A DNA stretch of 8,736 bases from Thermodesulfobacteriota bacterium (GCA_025454125.1 JALOPA010000098.1:1-8736), one strand, 5' to 3'; numbered from the stretch's first letter, positions 1 through 6,771 are shown. The notes: generated by a model from the sequence alone, not told the origin. Numbers and translations: made by a program.

Positions 1-1882
1 GAACCGAAGCCGTGATCGTGACCGTCTGAGGACCGTCAATCAGCACATCGTTCCGGATGGTCAGGTCAAAGGGCGCGGACGTTCGACCCTTGCGAAGGGT
101 GACGCTCTCAGGAACGGTCACTTCGGTCCCATCGTCGCTGGACAAAGAAACGACCACATCCTTACCGACCGGAGCGCTGCTGCGAACCGTGCCCTGCAAA
201 GGGAGCAGGCCGTCTCCCTCTTTTGCGATCTCCGGGACCTCCACGGTCAGGGAAGCCGATTCGTTGTCATTCACGCGGACGATCCCGCTGATGGCCCCAC
301 CGCCCGGCAGGGTCGCCGTGATGGTCACGCGTTGCGTCCCGTCCAGGAGGTCGTCGTCCTCCAGGGTCAGATCAAACAGCACCGAGCTCTCTCCGGCAGG
401 AAACACGACGCTCTTGTCCACTCTCACCTCCGAAGGGTCGGAAGAGCTCAGGAGGATTTCCGAACTGGCAGGCGGCGGAATCAGAGATCCGAGCGTCGCC
501 GGGGCGATTCGATCCGTGTCTTTTCCCTCGGTGATGCTTTCGGGGAGGCTCAGGAAGAAGCACGAAGGATAATCGGTCAAATTGCTTTCGGTGAAACCCT
601 TCGGGATACCTCCTCCTCTTGAAAGCCCCACGAGACCGTCCCCTGTGGCAACATCCAGATGGGTGAGGCGGAGGGTTCCGTCAAAGAACATCTCGATCTG
701 AAAACTGTTCCGTTTTGCTGAATAGTTCTTGGGCACCTCCTGGAAGGTGACGGCCACCCGGTCCTGCAGCTGCTTCCAGGAAACCTTTCCGCCGTGAGAG
801 GGGTTCAGATCGTCGAAAAGGGCTGAAAGGCGAGGCGGGTCGAAGTGGCGGGCCAAAGACTCCTGGTAGGAACTGTCCCCTGAGGAAAAAGTCACGGTCC
901 CGTTGCTCCCGACAAAAATCGTACGGTAGCGCTCCCCGTAGAAAAGAACCGAACCGCTCTCGCCCAGTTGGAGCGCTGCATAGGAATCGTCTGTGAGCGG
1001 CAATAACTTTCCACCGGAAGGGTCTGTGGGAAACGCGTAGGCGGTTGTCCTGCAAACCGTGTACCCCGACCTGGAACCGTCCGGCACAAAGGTGAGGGTT
1101 TGGTTGCGGATGTCGTTGTCGGACGAATCGAAAATCTCCGTGAAGAAATCCGGCCGGTCGTCGTCTTCTATGGTCAGGACGGCCGAGTTCGGAGCTCCCA
1201 ACACCGCTCCTCCCGTGGGATTGCTGAGAGCCAGTTTGACGGTTTTCTCTCCCTCGGCGACCGAATCATCCACCACAGGGATGGAAAAAGTCTTGCTCAC
1301 CTCGCCGCCGTGAAACACGAGGGTTCCCGAGGTGCTCTCGTAATCCGCTCCGGCCGAAGCGCTCCCGTTGACCGTTCCATAGTCAACGCGGATCTCTCCG
1401 CTGCTGCTCAACGTTCGGAGAACCGTGATCATCGCTTTCTGCTCTCTTTCGCCCACCGTGTAGGAGGAAGAGCTGAAACAAACCTGACCCGGGTCATTGT
1501 CTTTGATTTCCAGGGTCGCGTCGGAGGATGCCCCGTCCCCGGCCGAGGCCGTGATGACCACACGGTGCGCCCCGTCCACCTCCCCGTTGTCTACGATCGC
1601 GATGTCAAAGGAGGCCGAGGTGTCGCCTGCGCGAAGGACGACGGACTCAGGCAGTTCCACCAGCGAGGGGTCGGTCGAGGAGAGGCGGACGACCAGGTCC
1701 GAAGGAAGGCTCTTGGGAATGGAGACGGTCCCTGCCTGGGACAGGATCCCGCTGTCTTCGGAAGCCTGGTTTGGGATTTTCAAGGTGAGGGCTGCGGCCA
1801 CGGATGGAGAAATCGTCTGCGCCAAGAGGATCCCCAGGATCAAGGGGATGACCCGCATTCCTGAAAGAACCGTCCTCATCAT
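1..1882 (-). CDS. Secreted modular surface protein with Calx-beta and beta-sandwich repeats (partial, C-terminus outside window)
   Basis: Reading complementary to the printed strand, one frame stays open from the ATG at 1882 to the window edge (627 residues, no stop). Residues 1-31 look like a Sec signal peptide: basic start, hydrophobic core VIPLILGILLA, then SPSVAA. Residues about 132-242 form a Calx-beta domain (GADYESTSGTL, then a VAEGEKT turn, ending LTIEDDD). Residues about 245-441 form a separate module with FVGSNGTVTF, LSALFDDLNPS and DGLVGLS. I recall this module from bacterial surface proteins, where it resembles a nidogen-like or lectin-like sandwich; that is memory, not a search. 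About 100-residue repeats sharing LSS-D, FD(L/I) and V(T/V)ITA occur at 32-130, 442-541 and 544 onward. The Asp-rich DDD/DND turns could bind calcium. The protein is probably extracellular; how it is anchored is unknown because the C-terminus is missing. ATG codons at 1879 and 1858 are alternative starts, and none has a good Shine-Dalgarno sequence. Confidence 0.85.
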   Translation of the reverse strand, partial: MMRTVLSGMRVIPLILGILLAQTISPSVAAALTLKIPNQASEDSGILSQAGTVSIPKSLPSDLVVRLSSTDPSLVELPESVVLRAGDTSASFDIAIVDNGEVDGAHRVVITASAGDGASSDATLEIKDNDPGQVCFSSSSYTVGEREQKAMITVLRTLSSSGEIRVDYGTVNGSASAGADYESTSGTLVFHGGEVSKTFSIPVVDDSVAEGEKTVKLALSNPTGGAVLGAPNSAVLTIEDDDRPDFFTEIFDSSDNDIRNQTLTFVPDGSRSGYTVCRTTAYAFPTDPSGGKLLPLTDDSYAALQLGESGSVLFYGERYRTIFVGSNGTVTFSSGDSSYQESLARHFDPPRLSALFDDLNPSHGGKVSWKQLQDRVAVTFQEVPKNYSAKRNSFQIEMFFDGTLRLTHLDVATGDGLVGLSRGGGIPKGFTESNLTDYPSCFFLSLPESITEGKDTDRIAPATLGSLIPPPASSEILLSSSDPSEVRVDKSVVFPAGESSVLFDLTLEDDDLLDGTQRVTITATLPGGGAISGIVRVNDNESASLTVEVPEIAKEGDGLLPLQGTVRSSAPVGKDVVVSLSSDDGTEVTVPESVTLRKGRTSAPFDLTIRNDVLIDGPQTVTITASV

Positions 1883-1920
1883 AAAGGTCGAAAGCGGCGC
1901 CTCTTCGGCAACCGGTTTCC

Positions 1921-1958
1921 AAAAAAAAGCACAGAAAAGGTGAACCCGTTTCCTGTGC
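1921..1958 (-). terminator. Strong rho-independent terminator after fabF
   Basis: On the minus strand the arm GCACAGGAAA (1958-1949) pairs with TTTTCTGTGC (1938-1929). This gives ten base pairs including one G-U, around a 10-nt loop. Eight consecutive T follow directly (1928-1921). This is a textbook intrinsic terminator for transcription leaving fabF. The plus-strand reading has no T-tract, so it is one-directional. It lies 39 nt before the surface-protein start and argues that this gene is not simply co-transcribed with the fab operon. Confidence 0.78.
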
Positions 1959-1973
1959 ATTAACCTGTCCTGC

Positions 1974-2005
1974 AACAAAAGCGGAGAGAAGGGGTCTCTC
2001 TACGC
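1974..2005 (-). terminator. Candidate first terminator overlapping the fabF stop codon
   Basis: Minus-strand GCG-(TA bulge)-GAGAGA pairs with TCTCTC-CGC across a CCCCT loop and is followed by TTTTGTT. The stem contains the fabF TAG (2002-2000). It is weaker than the hairpin at 1921-1958 because of the bulge and the interrupted T-tract. It would act as the first of two stacked terminators. Confidence 0.45.
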
Positions 2006-3118
2006 CTCAAAGGCCTTGAAAATCGTCGGCGGAAGGACACCGTTTTTGATGGCCAGGGCGGTGATGGCGGCTTCCACGCCCCCTGCCCCGCCGAGGAGGT
2101 GTCCGGTCATGGACTTGGTGGAGCTGATCGCCACCTTGTAGGCATGCTCCCCGAAGACCGCCTTGATCGCTTTTGTTTCCGACTCGTCGTTGAGCTTGGT
2201 GGATGTTCCATGGGCGTTAATATAGTCGATGTCCTCGGGGCGCAATCCCGCGTCCTCGATCGCATTCCGCATGCACAGCGTGGCGCCTCCGCCATCCGGT
2301 TCCGGCGCCGTGATATGGTAGGCATCTCCGCTCATGCCATACCCGATGACTTCGGCGTAGATCCTGGCACCCCGGTCGAGCGCCTGTTTCATCTCTTCCA
2401 GCACCAGGATCCCTGAACCCTCGGCCATGACGAAACCGTCTCGGTTGAGGTCAAAAGGTCTGGAGGCTTTTTCCGGTTCGTCGTTTCGAGTCGACAGCGC
2501 TCGCATGGCACAGAATCCACCCAGGGCCAGCGGAGTCACCACCGCTTCCGAACCCCCGGCGATCATGGCGTCCGCCTTCCCTTCCCGGATCAGCCTCATG
2601 GATTCTCCCACGGCATGACAGCTGGCGGCGCAGGCGGTTTCGATCGACAGGTTCGGCCCCTTGACGCCGAACTGGATGGCGATCTGGCCTGGAGCCATGT
2701 TGGCGATAATCCCGGGAATGAAAAAAGGGCTGATTCGGCGGGGGCCCTGTTCCAGGAGCACCTGGTGATAGTGCTCCAGCATGGCGAGCCCTCCGAGCCC
2801 GGATCCGGTGAGACACCCCACGCGGTGCCGATTGGCGTCGTCGATCTTGAGGCCCGACTCCTCCATCGCCATCCGTGCCGCGGCCACAGCGAGGTGAACG
2901 AAAATGTCAAATCGTCTCACTTCCTGCTTTTCCATGAAATCCTCGGAACGGAAGTCCCACACCTGCCCGGCAATCTGACAAGGAAACGGAGAGGGATCGA
3001 ATTTCTCAATCCTCCTGATCCCGGATCTTCCGGCGCAAAGAGCGTCCCAGGTCTTCTGAACCCCTGTCCCCAGGGGAGTCACCAATCCCAGGCCTGTCAC
3101 CACAACCCGTCTCTTCAT
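2000..3118 (-). CDS. fabF: 3-oxoacyl-[acyl-carrier-protein] synthase II (KAS II), C-terminally shortened
   Basis: This is the condensing enzyme of type II fatty acid synthesis; it adds malonyl-ACP carbons to acyl-ACP in the cytoplasm. The thiolase-fold hallmarks are all present and fall at E. coli FabF numbering. Nucleophile Cys163 is in ETACAAS, His303 in NAHGTST, and Lys335 and His340 in SSTKSMTGH. The N-terminal RRVVVTGLG is also typical. The protein has 372 residues where the family usually has about 410. Identity stops after LPPTI (residue 366) and the reading ends FKAFEA-stop. The usual last strands, with the SNSFGFGGTN loop that carries the gatekeeper Phe, are missing. No other frame downstream restores them. 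The start has a GAGGGAG Shine-Dalgarno sequence just upstream. It lies 51 nt after acpP and is last in the operon. The active-site residues remain, but folding and activity are doubtful without the tail. Confidence 0.93.
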   Translation of the reverse strand: MKRRVVVTGLGLVTPLGTGVQKTWDALCAGRSGIRRIEKFDPSPFPCQIAGQVWDFRSEDFMEKQEVRRFDIFVHLAVAAARMAMEESGLKIDDANRHRVGCLTGSGLGGLAMLEHYHQVLLEQGPRRISPFFIPGIIANMAPGQIAIQFGVKGPNLSIETACAASCHAVGESMRLIREGKADAMIAGGSEAVVTPLALGGFCAMRALSTRNDEPEKASRPFDLNRDGFVMAEGSGILVLEEMKQALDRGARIYAEVIGYGMSGDAYHITAPEPDGGGATLCMRNAIEDAGLRPEDIDYINAHGTSTKLNDESETKAIKAVFGEHAYKVAISSTKSMTGHLLGGAGGVEAAITALAIKNGVLPPTIFKAFEA

Positions 3119-3169
3119 AACTCCCTCATCGTCTGTTTCAGCCGATCCACAGAGATGAAATCCCGGCTT

Positions 3170-3430
<261 letters not shown>

Positions 3431-3463
3431 CTATCTTTGGTAGCCACACAACGTCAGGCTCGC

Positions 3464-3491
3464 GGAATCGGACCCTTTGGGTTAGGATTCC
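3464..3491 (-). other. Stem-loop in the fabG-acpP spacer
   Basis: On the minus strand GGAATC and GATTCC pair, then ACCC and GGGT pair inside them around an AAA loop. A 3 x 2 internal mismatch separates the two stems. No T-run follows, so it is not an intrinsic terminator. A processing or mRNA-stability hairpin that sets the ACP:FabG ratio is a possible role; this is inference. Confidence 0.45.
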
Positions 3492-3503
3492 TCTGACCTC
3501 GGG

Positions 3504-4250
3504 TCACATGTACAGGCCACCGTTCACATGGATCACTTGCCCCGTGACATACCTGGCCCCCTCGGAACAGAGCCAGTAGACCGCTTCAGCCACGTCCTCC
3601 GGTTCACCGACCCTGGCCAGCGGGATTTGCTGAACGAAGGCTTCCTTGAGTTTTTCCGGCAGAGAAGAGGTCATCTCCGTGTTGATGTAGCCCGGAGCGA
3701 CCGCATTGACCGTGATGCCTCTGGAACCGACCTCTCTGGCCAAGCTCTTGGTGAATCCCATCATCCCCGCTTTCGAAGCCGCATAGTTGGTCTGTCCCGC
3801 ATTCCCCATTTGGCCGGCCACGGACGAGATGTTCACGATGCGGCCGGACCGTTCCTTGATCATGGAACGGATCACCGCCTGGCTGCAGTTGAAAACTCCC
3901 TTGAGATTCACCCTGAGCACCAGGTCCCATTCGTCTTCGCTCATTCGCATCAGGAGTCCGTCCTTGGTGATGCCCGCATTGTTGATCAGGACATTCACCC
4001 GGCCGAACCGGGCGATAAGGTCTTTGAAAAGGCGGTCCACCTCTCCCCGGTTGGAGACGTCGATCCGGTGAGCCTCTCCCGCAACGCCTCGGTCGGCCAG
4101 GCGCTCCAGGCTCTCCTGGGCTGCAGAGTCGTCCGGATCATAGTGGAGGAGCACGAGCTTGGGCTTTTCATCGGCAAACCGAAAAGCGATCGCCCTCCCG
4201 ATTCCTCTCGATCCGCCTGTGATGACCACCACTCTTTCTGATCCGCTCAT
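3504..4250 (-). CDS. fabG: 3-oxoacyl-[acyl-carrier-protein] reductase
   Basis: This is the NADPH-dependent reductase that converts 3-oxoacyl-ACP to 3-hydroxyacyl-ACP, the first reduction of each elongation cycle. It is a 248-residue classical short-chain dehydrogenase. The nucleotide-binding glycine motif TGGSRGIG is at 11-18, NNAG at 90-93, and Asn115 in RVNLKG. The catalytic Ser143, Tyr156 and Lys160 lie in ISSVAG and YAASK, followed by VAPGYINTEM and the C-terminal TGQVIHVNGG. The frame is open upstream to 4415, but that stretch overlaps rpmF. The ATG at 4250 is chosen because GAGGAG precedes it and the family N-terminus begins there. Its position before acpP-fabF supports FabG rather than another dehydrogenase. 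It follows rpmF directly, without the usual plsX, fabH and fabD. Confidence 0.96.
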   Translation of the reverse strand: MSGSERVVVITGGSRGIGRAIAFRFADEKPKLVLLHYDPDDSAAQESLERLADRGVAGEAHRIDVSNRGEVDRLFKDLIARFGRVNVLINNAGITKDGLLMRMSEDEWDLVLRVNLKGVFNCSQAVIRSMIKERSGRIVNISSVAGQMGNAGQTNYAASKAGMMGFTKSLAREVGSRGITVNAVAPGYINTEMTSSLPEKLKEAFVQQIPLARVGEPEDVAEAVYWLCSEGARYVTGQVIHVNGGLYM

Positions 4251-4327
4251 GAGCTCCTCATCCGGTAAACGAGAATCCACCGGCCCTGCCCCTTTCAGCC
4301 CTCTAGGGCACGGCCTTGCCGAGTCCT

Positions 4328-4510
4328 CTAGCTCTCTTCGGTTTCGATCAGGGTCTGGCCTTTGTAGGAACCGCACTGCGCACAGACACGGTGGGGGAGC
4401 ACCGGTTCGTGGCATTGCGGGCAGAGCGTTGTTCTGGGCAGGCGGACGTGATCATGAGATCGTCTCATGTTCCGGCGGGATTTTGATTTTTTTCTTTTGG
4501 GTAACGCCAT
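4328..4510 (-). CDS. rpmF: Large ribosomal subunit protein bL32, zinc-binding form
   Basis: A 60-residue basic protein of the 50S subunit. It begins MALPKRKKSKSRR, as bL32 does, with the initiator Met normally removed. Four cysteines (Cys30, Cys33, Cys43, Cys46) form two CxxC pairs (CPQC and CAQC) for a zinc ribbon. This is therefore the zinc-dependent C+ paralogue type rather than the cysteine-free form. Only 9 nt separate it from the yceD stop, and TAGGGA overlapping that stop serves as its Shine-Dalgarno sequence, which indicates tight co-transcription and probably translational coupling. Confidence 0.97.
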   Translation of the reverse strand: MALPKRKKSKSRRNMRRSHDHVRLPRTTLCPQCHEPVLPHRVCAQCGSYKGQTLIETEES

Positions 4511-4519
4511 AGTTTTTCC

Positions 4520-5041
4520 CTATTCTCCCTTGAGTCTCAGTTTCGAAAAAGCCGAGGGGCTCTCTGGTTTCCTGCAAGAGCAGGACGTGTCGTTCCAATT
4601 GGCCCCGCACACAGGGCACAGACCGCGGCAGCTGTCCTTGCAGATCGACTGCATGGGCAGCGAGAGATAAATCTGCTCGCGCACCACGTCGCTAAGATCT
4701 ACCTTGTCCCCTTTGACGAAATCAACCTCCATGTCTTCGTCGAACAATTCGATTTCTTCCTGGTCCGATCCCTCCCTGGGGGCCATCAGGTAGACATGGA
4801 ATTGCGATTCCACCTCTTTATGAAAAGGCTCAAGGCAACGATCGCACCGGATGCGAATCGCTCCCCGGAACGTGCCTTGAACCAGGAACTTGTCGACCGC
4901 TTTGGAAACCTTTACCTTGAGATGGAGCGGACCGTCAAGACCCAGGATTTGATCGTCTTCTGGAGCCGGTCGCCACCAACCCTCTTCCAGCACCTCGGTG
5001 AATTCCGTCGCCTCGCTGATCGCTTGAAGGTCGATGAGCAT
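4520..5041 (-). CDS. yceD: YceD family (DUF177) protein, 23S rRNA accumulation factor homologue
   Basis: A 173-residue cytoplasmic protein of the DUF177/YceD family. The family is typically encoded just before rpmF and has been linked in E. coli and plants to 23S rRNA accumulation; no precise biochemical activity is established that I know of. The family signature CDRCLEPF is at 66-73 (Cys66, Cys69). A C-terminal cysteine cluster (Cys134, Cys138, Cys142, Cys145 in CRGLCPVCGANWN, then Cys154 and Cys156) suggests metal binding, as in many family members. The middle is acidic (residues about 94-107). It is the first gene of the operon, with a leader of about 55 nt from the promoter at 5103-5130. 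Its Shine-Dalgarno sequence (GTAGG, 9 nt before the ATG) is modest. Confidence 0.93.
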   Translation of the reverse strand: MLIDLQAISEATEFTEVLEEGWWRPAPEDDQILGLDGPLHLKVKVSKAVDKFLVQGTFRGAIRIRCDRCLEPFHKEVESQFHVYLMAPREGSDQEEIELFDEDMEVDFVKGDKVDLSDVVREQIYLSLPMQSICKDSCRGLCPVCGANWNDTSCSCRKPESPSAFSKLRLKGE

Positions 5042-5077
5042 TCAAGAAAACCTACTTAGAAACAATATCAATCAATC

Positions 5078-5089
5078 TAGCTAAAGCTA
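5078..5089. promoter_or_regulatory. 12-bp palindrome in the yceD leader, possible operator
   Basis: TAGCT-AA-AGCTA is a perfect inverted repeat with a 2-bp centre. It lies a few bases downstream of the predicted start site of the yceD-fab promoter, where a repressor could block initiation. It does not match the FapR or FabR operators I know. It may be chance in AT-rich spacer. Confidence 0.25.
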
Positions 5090-5102
5090 AGGTAAATGAA
5101 CT

Positions 5103-5130
5103 ACTATAATTGAGAGCTCCCGTTTGTCAA
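5103..5130 (-). promoter_or_regulatory. Sigma70 promoter of the yceD-rpmF-fabG-acpP-fabF operon
   Basis: On the minus strand a consensus -35 TTGACA (5130-5125) is followed by a 16-bp spacer and a -10 TATAGT (5108-5103, one mismatch to TATAAT). Initiation is expected near 5096, leaving about 55 nt before the yceD ATG at 5041. The AT-rich surroundings contrast with the GC-rich coding DNA. This is the strongest promoter in the window and fits a housekeeping operon. Confidence 0.75.
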
Positions 5131-5213
5131 GAAAATTTATGCTCCACATGCAAATCCTCAAACCGCAGGCCCTGCGTTTCGAGACAAGCATGATCTGAAA
5201 TCTCTATTTCTTA

Positions 5214-5243
5214 TTGACCCTTACAAGCCTTTCCTGATACGAT
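5214..5243 (+). promoter_or_regulatory. Possible promoter of the divergent unknown gene at 5324
   Basis: TTGACC (5214-5219) is followed after 18 bp by TACGAT (5238-5243), preceded by TG one base earlier (5235-5236) as in extended -10 promoters. Initiation near 5250 would leave a leader of about 75 nt. A short hairpin (5160-5179, CGCAG-GCC-CTGCG) lies upstream. Both boxes are imperfect, so this is tentative. Confidence 0.4.
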
Positions 5244-5323
5244 GGGACATCGTTTTCACACCCTTTTTGACGCACTCTCACGTTCGAGCTGCAAAGAGAG
5301 GGGCGCCTCCGAGGAATGGATCC

Positions 5324-6382
5324 ATGTGGATCTACAGGGAAAGACTCAGTTATCATGAAAAGCTTCGCCGATCTCTTTACGAGATCCTGAGGGACGTTCT
5401 CGAGCAACGGCTCATGAAGATCTCCCTGGTGGACTCCTATTACAGGCACATCCAAAGCGGAGCCGAGTACAGTTTCGTTGACAAGAGCGAACTCAAACCC
5501 CAATCCAAGAAGATGGAGAAGGAGTCCGACCTTTTCCGAACCTTCATTGTCATCTTCTGCGAGGGGGCCGTCCATGCCTCCATGAAGAACTACATTCGCT
5601 TTTTCCCTGAAAACAAGGTCATCAAGGAAAACCTCGAGTTCTTCGCAGAGCTCCCTCTGTACAAAAACTTCGACCGCAATCTGCGCTACTTTGACAGGCC
5701 TCGATTTCTGGACTTTCTGGAGAGCTGGCTCGACGTGGACTACGCTCTGCTGATCCAGCAGGACCCGACCGTCAGGAGAAACAACCGGTACGCTCTAACG
5801 CACTTCCATGTGAAAATCGACTGGCCCATCGCCGACGCCGCAGAGGATCTCGCCCGGTGGCTCCGATACATCCAAGGCCATCTCTACGAGATGGGCGACT
5901 CGGAGGGTCGCTATTTGCAAAGAAAGCTCTTCGAGTACTACGGCTGCCATGTCAACGTGGGAGGCAGAAGAACGGCAGCCCTCATTGCCGCCCAGCTCAC
6001 GAAAAGGCTGGATTTCATTACCACCGTGTTCGTGTCCAGCAGTGAATCCCGCTCCATGATCAAGTACTCGGAGCGGGGCCTGTCCAAGTACTTCCTGATC
6101 CAGCTCACGGAAAAACAAATTCTTGCCCTGGCCGGCCGCGAGGCGCTCGATCCGGAGAGCTTCAAGGCCGCCTACCTCTATCCGGCCCCCGAAGGGTACA
6201 TCGGCATTTCCGAAGCCGTGTACGGCCACACCGCCCACGCCAAACCTCCGGAAGACGGAAAAATGAGACGGCTCAAACACCACGTGAGCTGGATCAGGCT
6301 CAAAGACGAGTTCCTGCACCCCAAGGAATCCTTCATGGATCTGCGGCCCATCAACTACCGGTGGGTCTACTCCACTGACTAG
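5324..6382 (+). CDS. Hypothetical protein, 352 residues, no recognised family
   Basis: I do not recognise this protein. The frame is open from a TTG at 5267, but the ATG at 5324 is preferred because GAGGA sits 8 nt upstream of it. The product is probably cytoplasmic, with no signal peptide or membrane segment. It is rich in Tyr, Phe, Trp, Arg and Lys, with helical, charged stretches at 1-35 and 55-70. A mixed region at 205-265 contains CHVNVGGRRTAAL and TTVFVSSSESRSM, the part most like a folded core with possible ligand-binding loops. The C-terminal third has YPAPEGYIGISEAVYG and ends in a run rich in aromatic residues. Codon use and GC content match the neighbouring genes, so it looks like a real resident gene. 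It is divergent from the fab operon, and its stop overlaps that of the convergent small gene by 4 bp. The context gives no clear functional hint. Confidence 0.85.
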   Translation: MWIYRERLSYHEKLRRSLYEILRDVLEQRLMKISLVDSYYRHIQSGAEYSFVDKSELKPQSKKMEKESDLFRTFIVIFCEGAVHASMKNYIRFFPENKVIKENLEFFAELPLYKNFDRNLRYFDRPRFLDFLESWLDVDYALLIQQDPTVRRNNRYALTHFHVKIDWPIADAAEDLARWLRYIQGHLYEMGDSEGRYLQRKLFEYYGCHVNVGGRRTAALIAAQLTKRLDFITTVFVSSSESRSMIKYSERGLSKYFLIQLTEKQILALAGREALDPESFKAAYLYPAPEGYIGISEAVYGHTAHAKPPEDGKMRRLKHHVSWIRLKDEFLHPKESFMDLRPINYRWVYSTD

Positions 6383-6747
6383 GCTTTGTTGAAAAATTCC
6401 TGGAGCGCCTTGATAAGCCCGATCTTCGACTCTGCCGTCGTCTCAGGCGCAAAGGAGAAATCCAGCAGGAAGACCAGGGTGTAGTCTACGGCAGAGGTCT
6501 TGTACTCCTGGAAAGAGGACACCTGGACGTCCTTGAGTCTTGAAATTTCCCACCCTCTCAAAAGATCCGTTCTCCTCAGGATCAGGTTGAGCGCTTCCTT
6601 TGCATCCTCTGCATTCTCCAGGACCATCTCCACGCCTTCCAGCTTTTTGACGGCCTTCACAATCTTCTCACTTTCCACCTTGATCTTCATGCCTTTGCCC
6701 CGCGAGAACTCATTGATGTTTTCTTCCATCGTTGCGATTGGCTTCAT
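6379..6747 (-). CDS. Small hypothetical protein, 122 residues
   Basis: I do not recognise the family. The product has mixed alpha/beta character with charged, Lys/Glu-rich helices (ESEKIVKAVKKLEG at 25-38 and NAEDAKEALNLILRR at 45-59). A hydrophobic strand VDYTLVFLLDFSF follows, then a C-terminal helix ending QEFFNKA. There is no cysteine, signal peptide or clear membrane segment. The ATG at 6747 has no good Shine-Dalgarno sequence. Met20 (6690), preceded by GGGGCAAAGGC, would give a 103-residue protein beginning MKIKVESE, which may be the true start. The gene is convergent with the 352-residue gene and shares the CTAG stop overlap, leaving no room for a separate terminator. A -10-like TATAGT lies 25 bp upstream of 6747. 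The residue pattern looks like true coding sequence rather than a shadow, since nothing overlaps it convincingly in other frames. Confidence 0.72.
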   Translation of the reverse strand: MKPIATMEENINEFSRGKGMKIKVESEKIVKAVKKLEGVEMVLENAEDAKEALNLILRRTDLLRGWEISRLKDVQVSSFQEYKTSAVDYTLVFLLDFSFAPETTAESKIGLIKALQEFFNKA

Positions 6748-6771
6748 GCCATTTGATTTTTCTTACTCTTT

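Noticed and set aside
57..1864. Several plus-strand open frames (57-572, 1059-1313, 1100-1864, 1497-1943).
   Set aside because: They are antisense to the continuous minus-strand surface-protein frame, are Arg/Ser-rich and low in normal protein patterning, and have no family motifs.
1903..1922. Sigma54-like TGG...TTGC element before the surface gene (minus strand).
   Set aside because: The GG-to-GC spacing is 9 instead of 10 and the flanking consensus is poor.
1880..1960. ATG at 1960 as the start of the surface protein, with an AGGA ribosome-binding site 7 nt upstream.
   Set aside because: It would place the strong terminator (1921-1958) inside the coding sequence and give a signal peptide with an extra 26 residues in front. 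The ATG at 1882 gives a normal signal peptide. A longer start cannot be fully excluded.
1883..2000. Lost FabF tail recoverable in another frame after a frameshift.
   Set aside because: I translated the other minus-strand frames beyond the break. Neither resembles the normal FabF C-terminus (no GFGGTN or ENPD-like segment).
4251..4415. N-terminal extension of FabG to 4415.
   Set aside because: The extension overlaps rpmF in another frame, has no FabG homology, and the ATG at 4250 has its own Shine-Dalgarno sequence and family-typical N-terminus.
5267..5323. TTG start at 5267 for the 352-residue protein.
   Set aside because: It has no ribosome-binding site; the ATG at 5324 has GAGGA at good spacing.
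5795..6319. Minus-strand open frame opposite the unknown 352-residue gene.
   Set aside because: It has no ribosome-binding site or family motif. The plus-strand frame is longer and has a supported start, although without a database match the choice rests on these features alone.
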